Source: Bacillus aquiflavi
GTDB lineage: Bacteria; Bacillota; Bacilli; Bacillales; Cytobacillaceae
NCBI RefSeq assembly: GCF_019915265.1
Contig: NZ_CP082780.1
Coordinates: 1,612,001 to 1,676,000, forward strand
Direction: 5' to 3'
Length of the DNA stretch: 64,000 bases
Below the pieces are notes generated by a model. It saw only the letters and a program-made list of their open reading frames with translations. It did no database searches and was not told the origin of the DNA. Shown here in pieces: positions 49,001 through 57,572 of this stretch. The stretch's first letter is position 1; every line of letters begins with the position of its first letter. A program made the position numbers and the translations under genes.

Positions 49001-52000
49001 TAATAGATATTCACCATATTATTTCAGACGGTTACTCAGTTGACTTAATGATAGAAGACTTTGTCCAATTATATGAAGGAAAAGAATTGCCCGAGCTTCA
49101 AATTCAATATAAGGACTATGCGGCTTGGCAAAATAACTTTTTGGAATCTGAAAAGGTCCAAAGACAAGAACAATATTGGTTAAATCAATTTGCAGAAGAA
49201 TATCCAGTGCTTCAATTGCCAACAGATTATAAACGGCCTTTAGTAAAAGGCTATGAAGGGGATAGTATTTCAGTCAAAATTGGAAAAGAGTTAATGAATA
49301 AAATGCGGCGAATCGCTGCTGAAAAAGGGACTACTCTGTTTATGCTATCGTTAGCTGCATACAATATACTGCTTGCAAAGTATAGTGATCAAGAAGATAT
49401 TATTGTAGGGTCACCGATCTCTGGCCGAAATCATCCAGACGTAGAAAATATTATCGGAATGTTTGTCAATACGCTTGCACTTCGGAATTTTCCTAAAAAG
49501 GAAAAGACATTCTCTGAATTTCTCGAAGAGGTAAAACAATCGACATTGGATGCTTTTGAACATCAAGATTATCCGTTTGAAATGCTAGTAAAAAAATTAA
49601 ATGTACCGCGTGACACTAGTCGCAATCCGCTTTTTGATACGATGTTTACTTTGCAACAATCAAGCAATTCCGAAGTAAGTATAGATGGATTACAATTTTC
49701 ACCGTGGGAAATGGAAACGAATGTTTCTAAGTTTGATCTTTCGTTATATTTAACAGAAACAGAAGAAGGCTTACAAGCCCAATTTGAATACAGTACTGGG
49801 CTCTTTAAGAAAGAAAGTATCGAACGATTAAGTGAGCACTTTATCAAGATTTTAGAAACGATTGTTAAATCGCCTCATATAAGGCTAGCTGAAATCGAGA
49901 TGTTAACAGACGAAGAAAAAAATTTGTTACTTTATGATTTCAATCAAACAGAATATGATCATCAAAATAAATTTTTATTGCATGAACTATTTGAGAAACA
50001 AGCAGAGCGAATACCTGATCAAGAAGCACTTCGCTTTGGTGACCGATCTATGACATATAAAGAATTGAACGAACAGGCAAATCAGCTTGCCAGAAAACTA
50101 AGAAAACAAGGCGTAAAAGCTGAGAGTCTAGTTAGTGTTGTCATGGATCGTTCGTTTGAGATGGTTAAGAGTGTTTTAGCGATTTTAAAAGCAGGCGGTG
50201 CATACTTGCCGATTGATCCACATCATCCTCGTAAGAGAATTGAAACGATAATGAAAGATAGTCGTACGTGCTTATTATTAACACAAGATAAGTATAAGGA
50301 AACACTTCGTGCTTATCATGAAAATATGATCGTTGTTGATGATCGTAAAGACGACGAAGAAGAAGTAACCGATTTGAATAGAGTGAACAATGGCGAACAT
50401 TTAGCATATGTCATCTATACATCAGGTTCTACGGGAACCCCGAAGGGAGTAATGATCGAGCATCGGAATGTGTTAAATACATTATTAGGTTTACAGAGGA
50501 AGTTTCCAATTAATGATGGAGATGCATATTTATTAAAAGCACCTTTTATCTTTGATGCATCGGTAGTAGAATTATTCGGCTGGATGATTGCAGGAGGAAG
50601 GTTGGTCATTTTAGAACCAGAAATGGAAAAAGATCCAGCGGAAATATTTAGCGTTATCCAAAAAGAACAGGTAACACATGTCAATTTCGTGCCTTCTATG
50701 TTACAGGCATTTATCGACATGATTGCCGATGAACAATTAAAGGAATTAACGAACTTAAAATATATATTTATCGGTGGAGAAGCATTAACACCTAAATTAG
50801 CGAAATTAGCAAAAGAACTTTTGCCATATACACAATTATTTAATCTTTATGGTCCGACGGAAGCGTGTATTTACACGACGGGATATTCGTTAAATAATCA
50901 TAATTTAGAAACTTCGATTCTACCAATTGGAAAACCGCTGCAAAATACAGAAGTTTATATCGTAAACAACGAAGATAAATTGCAGCCGATCGGAATTCCC
51001 GGTGAATTGTGTATATGCGGGAAAGGAGTAGCAAGAGGATATCTTTATGATCAAGAACGAACGAAGGAAAAGTTCATCGCTAATCCTTATAAAGAAAATG
51101 CAATCTTATATAAAACTGGTGATTTAGTAAGATGGCTGCCAAATGGGAATATCGAATATTTAGGAAGAAAGGATTTCCAAATCAAGATAAGAGGAAATCG
51201 TGTTGAAATCGGGGAAATCGAATATTGTTTAATGCAGCGTGAAGCAGTTCGTGAAGCAGTTGTGGTTGATAGGGAAGATAATCAAGGAAGAAAATATTTA
51301 TGTGCATATATAGTGGCTGATGTCGAATGGAGTAATCGAGAATGGTCTCAGTATATGGCAGAGAAGCTTCCAGATTATATGATTCCAGCTCATTTTATCC
51401 ATCTGGACAAAATGCCCTTATCGCCAAATGGCAAGCTAGATCGAAAAGCACTGCCAAAAGAAGAAACCTTTATAAATGAACAAGAATATGTCGCACCAAG
51501 AAACGAAGTTGAAAAGCAATTAGTACAAATTTGGTCAGAAGTATTAGCGATTGAAGGAAATAAGATCGGGGTTACCCATGACTTTTTTGAATTAGGCGGA
51601 CATTCGTTAAATGCAATCACTTTATTAACAAAGATTAATGAGAAATTTAATAAAGAAATAAATTTGCGCGAAATATTTAGAATGTCAACGATCGAGTCGA
51701 TGGCAGTTCATATTATTAAAAGTGAACAATTTATGCATAAGCCTATAGAAAAAGCTCCAAAGAAAGAATATTATCCACTTTCATACGTACAACAAAGGTT
51801 ATTTATACTAGAACAAACGAAACAAATGGGGACAAGCTACAATATGCCGGTGTTATTAGAGATCGAAGGCGACTTGGATATCCATCGCCTAGAGGAAACA
51901 TTAAATAAGCTCATAAAGCGGCATGAGGCGTTCCGTACTTCATTTCACTTTCTGAATGGGAAATTTGTACAAAGGGTACATTCGATGATCCCATTTTCAC

Positions 52001-53100
52001 TAGAATACGAAGTGATGAGAGAATCTAATATCTATACTAATATAGAGAAGTTGATAGAACCTTTTGATTTGGAGAAAGCCCCATTAATAAGAGCTAAACT
52101 TTTTAAAGTAGGCGATGCAAAATTTATTCTTTGTTTGGATGTTCATCATATTGTTGCCGACGGATTTTCACTTCAAATTTTATTAAATGAAATTATCCGA
52201 ATTTATGATGGAGAAAGACTTCCAGATAACTCCTTGCAATATAAAGATTATGCTGTTTGGCAACAGAGCAGTGATTTTAATAAGCAATTAAGAAAACAAG
52301 AAATGTATTGGCGCGATTTGTATAAAGGTGATATTCCAGTAGATACGATTCCGGTAGATTTTCCTAGAAGTAATTCTAGTTCTAATGGCAGAAAGGTTTT
52401 CTATTATCCAATGAATGAAGAAACGTCCAAAGGATTAATGAAAATATGTAAGGAGTATAAAACAACTTTATTTCAAACATTTTTTACTCTTTACACTATT
52501 TTAGTTTCTAAGTATACCAATTCAGATGATGTGATAATTGGAACTCCAACTGCTGGCAGAACACATGTAGATGTCGAGAATATTGTGGGAATGTTTGTAA
52601 ATACGTTAGCTATTCGCAATCAGCCAAAGGCTGACATGACGTTTAAAGACTTTTTATACAAAGTGAAGGAAAATACGATGTTGGCGTTTGAGAATCAAGA
52701 CTATCCATATGAAATGTTGTTAGAAAACCTTCAAGTTCATGATTTGATTCGTTCTCAAGGAATTATTAATACGATGTTTATTTATAAAGAGGATAAAATC
52801 AATCATAGTTTTTCTAACATCGCGGGTCTAAAGTTAAAAGAATATCCATATGAAAGCGGAAAAGCGAAATTTGATTTAACTGTTAATGCGATTAAAAGTG
52901 AGGATATTTTCAACCTGCATTTAGTATACAAGGACAATCTTTTTAAAGAAGAAACGATTAAACAAATGGCACAAAATATAGATTCGATTGCAAAACAAGT
53001 AGTTCAAGACATAAATATAAAAATTGCAAATATCAAAATCGAGAAAAATCAAACGGCTGAGGAGATTTCATTTCCGGAGGATTTAACGTTCTCGTTTTAA
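46075..53100 (+). CDS. Nonribosomal peptide synthetase 2 (halfC-A-T-C-A-T-C)
   Basis: 2341 aa. It starts not with a full C domain but with only its C-terminal lobe (1-240; from KEKDYWKEKLSG on, no HHxxxDG). Then A3 (about 265-740), T3 (LGGHSLKATI, about 796), C4 (855-1270; HHIISDG), A4 (1300-1785), T4 (LGGHSLNAI, about 1840), C5 (1900-2320; HHIVADG). Pocket residues: A3 D-A-E-S-I-G-T-V-C-K, close to the lysine code I recall from bacitracin synthetase; A4 D-A-V-N-F-G-L-I-Y-K, which I cannot assign. The C-terminal tail FPEDLTFSF resembles the NRPS1 tail. RBS AAGGGGG. The region 48991-50466 is nearly identical to part of NRPS3. No damage visible. Confidence 0.95.
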   Translation: MGFSKQVLLNSGKYQKEKDYWKEKLSGHFSSSTLPRDHIYSEQDEPIAEAIQLKIPDTIFRKIHTIANGSELGTFLIVSTAINAALYQYSTDEDVVIGVPVFKQKHDGDYLNDKLVIRSNINDDMTWKELLSQVQQSVKEANEHQNFPYEELVKLLKNSHSMDSLFKLLLVFDNLHHNVINNTLDHDLMISFHFTELELTSTVRYRGDLYKRATIKRFFQQIVVALAHFCENINEKVAAVELMTEDEKNQILYQFNHPTGIQSNHQTTIHQLFQKAVSDHPKQTAVIFKDNEVTYEEINVKANQLARKLQSLGVKQNDYVGIMVDPSIEMIIGILSILKAGAAYVPIDPLYPAKRINLMINDSAIKVLLSSSMLKHQLEDLDYSHEVVMLDHNEIYTGESTNLTITNPEDTAYIIYTSGSTGKPKGVCIDHKSAVHYINCFINEFQVNNEDSVLLHSSFAFDASIEQLFPILLVGGRLVVPQKEELMDIPCLVELIEKQSVSIVSSSPLILNEFNKQQNLNSMRIFIRGGDVLRKEHISNLLSYSTVYNTYGPTEATVCATFHKIKKEETGKILIGRPIQDKNIYILNSKRKLLPIGVPGEIYISGKGLSKGYLNEPELTNDHFVDNPFIPGEKMYKTGDIGRWMHDGTIEFIGRIGGQVNIRGYRIELEEIEKTLLNHHHIQEAIVTKQSNTEDHDVLCVYYISKSDLSAVQLEEYLREHLPEFMIPTDFIALDKFPTTVNGKLDYHALPKPNFSRSTAYKKPRNLIEKSLVKIWSDVLEIKEEDIGIEDDFFKLGGHSLKATIVAAKIFKELHVEIPIKKLFQTPNIKSLADDIQTVQKSKYDPIKPLNKQQFYATSPAQNRLLAIAKLDESSVNYNISGAFVIKGSLDKSRFEQAFHSLVQRHESLRTSFQYIDFEAKQIINEKINYKIEFLKASERELPIIFSHFIKPFHLESTPLFRVMLIEFEKNKYLFLIDIHHIISDGYSVDLMIEDFVQLYEGKELPELQIQYKDYAAWQNNFLESEKVQRQEQYWLNQFAEEYPVLQLPTDYKRPLVKGYEGDSISVKIGKELMNKMRRIAAEKGTTLFMLSLAAYNILLAKYSDQEDIIVGSPISGRNHPDVENIIGMFVNTLALRNFPKKEKTFSEFLEEVKQSTLDAFEHQDYPFEMLVKKLNVPRDTSRNPLFDTMFTLQQSSNSEVSIDGLQFSPWEMETNVSKFDLSLYLTETEEGLQAQFEYSTGLFKKESIERLSEHFIKILETIVKSPHIRLAEIEMLTDEEKNLLLYDFNQTEYDHQNKFLLHELFEKQAERIPDQEALRFGDRSMTYKELNEQANQLARKLRKQGVKAESLVSVVMDRSFEMVKSVLAILKAGGAYLPIDPHHPRKRIETIMKDSRTCLLLTQDKYKETLRAYHENMIVVDDRKDDEEEVTDLNRVNNGEHLAYVIYTSGSTGTPKGVMIEHRNVLNTLLGLQRKFPINDGDAYLLKAPFIFDASVVELFGWMIAGGRLVILEPEMEKDPAEIFSVIQKEQVTHVNFVPSMLQAFIDMIADEQLKELTNLKYIFIGGEALTPKLAKLAKELLPYTQLFNLYGPTEACIYTTGYSLNNHNLETSILPIGKPLQNTEVYIVNNEDKLQPIGIPGELCICGKGVARGYLYDQERTKEKFIANPYKENAILYKTGDLVRWLPNGNIEYLGRKDFQIKIRGNRVEIGEIEYCLMQREAVREAVVVDREDNQGRKYLCAYIVADVEWSNREWSQYMAEKLPDYMIPAHFIHLDKMPLSPNGKLDRKALPKEETFINEQEYVAPRNEVEKQLVQIWSEVLAIEGNKIGVTHDFFELGGHSLNAITLLTKINEKFNKEINLREIFRMSTIESMAVHIIKSEQFMHKPIEKAPKKEYYPLSYVQQRLFILEQTKQMGTSYNMPVLLEIEGDLDIHRLEETLNKLIKRHEAFRTSFHFLNGKFVQRVHSMIPFSLEYEVMRESNIYTNIEKLIEPFDLEKAPLIRAKLFKVGDAKFILCLDVHHIVADGFSLQILLNEIIRIYDGERLPDNSLQYKDYAVWQQSSDFNKQLRKQEMYWRDLYKGDIPVDTIPVDFPRSNSSSNGRKVFYYPMNEETSKGLMKICKEYKTTLFQTFFTLYTILVSKYTNSDDVIIGTPTAGRTHVDVENIVGMFVNTLAIRNQPKADMTFKDFLYKVKENTMLAFENQDYPYEMLLENLQVHDLIRSQGIINTMFIYKEDKINHSFSNIAGLKLKEYPYESGKAKFDLTVNAIKSEDIFNLHLVYKDNLFKEETIKQMAQNIDSIAKQVVQDINIKIANIKIEKNQTAEEISFPEDLTFSF
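48991..50466 (+). repeat. Intra-cluster duplicated block, copy 1 (in NRPS2)
   Basis: This stretch, from the C4 active-site region to the A4 P-loop, matches 56096-57572 in NRPS3 at a constant offset of 7105 bases with few substitutions, most of them in the first 200 bases. The only indel is one extra T in the NRPS3 copy at 57374-57375. Points to recent duplication or gene conversion. Confidence 0.85.
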
Positions 53101-53113
53101 TTTAACCTGTTAC

Positions 53114-53142
53114 TGGCATGGCCTTTAACTGAGGTCATGCCA
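53114..53142 (+). terminator. Intercistronic hairpin between NRPS2 and NRPS3
   Basis: TGGCATGGCC pairs with GGTCATGCCA (10 bp, one G-U) around TTTAACTGA. No T run follows on the plus strand (AATAAAAAAAG), so it is more likely an mRNA-processing or stability element than a terminator. The NRPS3 RBS AAAGGAAA lies 15 bases further. Confidence 0.55.
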
Positions 53143-53164
53143 ATAAAAAAAGAAAGGAAATGCT

Positions 53165-56100
53165 ATGAAAGTAAATACGATTACACAAGAATTACCCGTA
53201 GATGAAAATGCTGAGAAAGAGAAACAATACTGGGTGGAAAAATTATCGGGAGATCTAGAATTTAGTAGTTTTCCACCGGATTTAGGACTATTTAAAAGTG
53301 AGTTAACAGCGAACCATCCTCTTAGAATTCCAGCAGATGTCAGCAATAAAATTAACAAAATTAGCAACAATTCTAATTGGGGTGCTTTCTTAATTTTTGT
53401 TACGACAATTAGTGTTATTTTACAAAAGTATACACGAAATAACGATATATTAATTGGTACAACGGAATTAAAAAACACTACAGACGATCTATTATTAATT
53501 AGAAATACAGTATCACCTCATATGACGTGGAAAGAGATTCTCTTAAATGTAAAAAACACAGTAAATGATGCGATTAACAATCATAAACTCTCTATTATGT
53601 CGTTATTAAAATCGATGGGTACACTAAACGAAAAGACAGAGGATGATTCTTTTCCTGTAGTGATCAATTTTAAAAATCTGGGAGAAAAAAAATTAAAAAG
53701 TAATACGCGAGCTAAAATTGCCTTTCATTTTCAAAAAAATGATGAAGACAGCCGCATGACTGGAGAAATTATTTACCAGAAAGAATTATATAGCAGTGAC
53801 TTTATTTGTAATTTAGCTGAGCAGTTTATGATGACATTAGATCAACTTACAAATAACCCAAATCATCAGGTTGGCGATTTGAATTTAGTTACAGAAATAG
53901 AAAAAGAGAAATTACTAAAAGATTTTAACAATACGACAATAAATTTTAGTCATACGAAGCTGTTACATGAATTGGTAGAAGAACAAGTACAAAAATGTCC
54001 GGACAGAGTTGCGATCGTATTTGATGAAAGCAAAATCACTTATCGTGAACTTAATAGACGAGCAAATCGATTGGCTGTTTTATTACGTGAAAAGGGAGTT
54101 TCCCGAAATACTTTAGTCGGGATTATCATTAAGCCAGGCATCGAAATGGCAATTGGAATATTAAGTATTTTAAAAGCAGGCGGTGCTTATATTCCAATCG
54201 ACCCTAATTATCCTAAAGAACGAAAAAACTCTATTATTCAAGATAGCGGTTTAGACTTATTGTTAATGGAAACGGAACATAGAAGTAAATTGGATTTGAA
54301 TGGGGAAATAATAGATCTTGAATTATTAAATAAAAATACAAATAACTATGATCATTTGCCATCAGTTAATGAAGAAAATGATCTAGCCTATATCATCTAT
54401 ACATCTGGAACTACTGGTACACCAAAAGGAGTAATGATTGAACATAAAAGTATTGTAAATAACATTGTCTGGAGAAAAAATGAATACAAACTAACAGAAA
54501 ATGATTGTGCACTTCAGCTTTTCTCTTTCTCATTTGATGGATTTGTAACGAGTTTTTTTACACCACTTGTCTCAGGTGCACAATTAATACTCGTAAAAAA
54601 TGATGATGTTAAAAATCCACCTCATTTATATAAAATAATTAAATCAAAAAAAGTTACACATTTTATTAGTACACCATCGCTTTATAATAGTCTGTTAGAT
54701 GAGATCGATGATGGCGATGAATTAAGTTTAAGAATTATTACTTTAGCTGGAGAGGAAGTCACAAATAGTCTGCTGAAAAAAAATTCTCGAAAAAATGTAA
54801 ATGTAGAAATCGTCAATGAATATGGGCCAACCGAGAATAGTGTCGTTACAACTGCTTTTCGCAATTTAACGTATCATTCTAAATTTTCTATAGGGAAGCC
54901 GATTGCAAACAATCAAATTTATATTTTAGATGAAGAACAAAAACTGCAACCCATTGGTGTACCCGGTGAATTATGTATTTCGGGGGCGTCTCTTGCAAAA
55001 GGATATGTAAATAATCCAAAATTAACATCTGAAAAGTTTGTATTTAATCCATTTTTGCAAGGCAGTTTAATGTATAAAACTGGTGATCTTGCACGGTGGT
55101 TACCAGACGGGAACATAGAATATTTAGGAAGAGTCGACGAACAGGTAAAAGTTAGAGGGTTTAGGATTGAACTTAAAGAAATTGAACATCAATTAAAGGA
55201 ACATCAATCTATTGATGAAGTTGTTGTTACATCCGCTAAAGATTCGAAAGGGTCAAACTTTTTATGTGCATATTATATTTCATCAGAAGAAATCAATGGA
55301 TCAGCATTACGAAAATTTCTTGAAAAAAGAATCCCAGATTTCATGATCCCTAGTTATTTTGTTAAGGTTGATCATTTTCCATTAACGATAAACGGAAAGA
55401 TAGATAAGAAATCTCTCCCAGAACCGACGGAAAATATAAGTGAACAATTGAACTATAAAGCACCTAGCAATGAAATCGAAGAAAAATTGGTTACAATATG
55501 GAGTCAAATTCTTAATATTGATAGTAAAAAAAAAAAAATTGGTATATTAGATAATCTTTTTAATTTAGGGATGCATTCTTTAAAAATCGCTTCGTTCGTA
55601 TCAAGAGTATATCGGGAATTTGAAATCTCTATTCCGATACATATTATTTTTCAACAACCAACAGTATTCGAGCAAGCAAAATATATTTCCCAAATCGAAA
55701 GAGAAAAGATCTATTCAATCGAAAAAGTAGAAGAAAGTAAATATTATCCGCTTTCTTCCGCACAAAAAAGAATTTATATGCTACAATCATTTAATAAATA
55801 CCAAACGAGTTATAATATGCCAAAAGCGATGATTATCGAAGGTCCTCTCGATGAAAAGCGCATTGAAGCTGCATTTCAAAAGTTATTGCTTAGACATGAA
55901 GCTTTAAGAACATCTTTTAAAGTATCCAATGGAAATCCTGTTCAACAGATTAATCACGATACTTCCATTGAAATGAATGTAGTGAATCTAAAGGATGAAA
56001 AATTATCTGACTTAGTTTCTAATTTTATTAGACCATTTGATTTACTTAACGATCAATTAATAAGATTAAAACTAGTTAAGCTTAAAAAAAATAAATATTT

Positions 56101-57397
56101 ATTTTTAATAGATATTCACCATATTATTTCAGACGGCTACTCTATTAACTTAATGGTAAATGAATTTGTTCAATTATATGAAGGAAAAGAGTTGCCAGAG
56201 CTTCGATTTCAATATAAGGACTATGCGGCTTGGCAAAATAATCTTTTGAAATCTGAAAGGATCGAAAAACAAGAACAATATTGGTTAAATCAATTTGCAG
56301 AAGAATATCCAGTGCTTCAATTGCCAACAGATTATAAACGGCCTTTAGTAAAAGGCTATGAAGGGGATAGTATTTCAGTCAATATTGGAAAAGAGTTAAC
56401 GAATAAAATGCAGCGAATTGCTGCTGAAAAAGGGACTACTCTGTTTATGTTTTCGTTAGCTGCATACAATATACTGCTTGCAAAGTACAGTGATCAAGAA
56501 GATATTATTGTAGGGTCACCGATCTCTGGCCGAAATCATCCAGACGTAGAAAATATTATCGGAATGTTTGTCAACACCCTTGCACTTCGGAATTTTCCTA
56601 AAAAGGAAAAAACATTTTCCGAATTTCTCGACGAAGTAAAACAATCGACGTTGGATGCTTTTAAACACCAAGATTATCCATTTGAAATGTTAGTAAATAA
56701 ACTTAAAGTACAGCGTGACACTAGTCGCAATCCGCTTTTTGATACGATGTTTTCATTGCAAGAATCAAGCTATTCCGAAGTAAGTATAGATGGATTACAA
56801 TTTTCATCGTGGGAAATGGAAACGAATGTTTCTAAGTTTGACCTTTCGTTATTTTTAACAGAAACGGAAGAAGGCTTACAAGCCCATTTTGAATATAGTA
56901 CCGAGCTCTTTAAGAAAGAAAGTATCAAGCGATTAAGTGAGCACTTTATCAAGATTTTAGAAACGATTGTTAAATCGCCTCATATAAGGCTAGCTGAAAT
57001 CGAGATGTTAACAGACGAAGAAAAAAGTTTGTTACTTTGTGATTTCAATCAAACAGAATATGACCATCAAAATAAATTTTTATTGCATGAACTATTTGAG
57101 AAACAAGCAGAGCGAATGCCTGATCAAGAAGCACTTCGCTTTGGTGACCGATCTATGACATATAAAGAATTGAATGAACAGGCAAATCAGCTTGCCAGAA
57201 AACTAAGAAAACAAGGCGTAAAAGCTGAGAGTCTAGTTAGTGTTGTCATGGATCGTTCATTTGAGATGGTTAAGAGTGTTTTAGCGATTTTAAAAGCAGG
57301 CGGTGCATACTTGCCGATTGATCCACATCATCCTCGTAAGAGAATTGAAACGATAATGAAAGATAGTCGTACGTTGCTTATTATTAACACAAGATAA
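53165..57397 (+). pseudogene. Nonribosomal peptide synthetase 3, 5' part up to the frameshift (halfC-A-T-C-A...)
   Basis: 1410 codons before the frame is lost. Again it begins with only the C-terminal lobe of a C domain (1-250; EKEKQYWVEKLSG), then A5 (about 270-750), T5 (about 801; NLGMHSLKI, where GGHS is usual but the Ser is kept), C6 (860-1280; HHIISDG) and the first quarter of A6. Pocket residues of A5 are D-G-T-I-T-A-E-V-V-K, tyrosine-like. A run of 13 A (55526-55538) codes KKKK just before T5. At 57374-57375 there is one T more than in the otherwise identical NRPS2 copy, and the frame runs into TAA at 57395. With that T removed, the protein continues in the next entry as one NRPS of about 2290 aa. 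Confidence 0.9.
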
Positions 57398-57572
57398 GTA
57401 TAAGGAAACACTTCGTGCTTATCATGAAAATATGATCGTTGTCGATGATCGTAAAGATGATGAAGAAGAAGTAACCAATTTGAATAGAGTGAACAATGGC
57501 GAACATTTAGCATATGTCATCTATACATCAGGTTCTACGGGAACCCCGAAGGGAGTAATGATCGAGCATCAG
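56096..57572 (+). repeat. Intra-cluster duplicated block, copy 2 (in NRPS3)
   Basis: Partner of 48991-50466; see that entry. The similarity drops right after the A-domain P-loop (GSTGTPKGVMIEH), so the substrate-pocket part that follows is less alike (A4 and A6 differ at three pocket residues). Confidence 0.85.

Noticed and set aside
53114-53142. Rho-independent terminator between NRPS2 and NRPS3
   Set aside because: No T run follows on the plus strand and the next gene is clearly part of the same pathway; kept only as an intercistronic hairpin.
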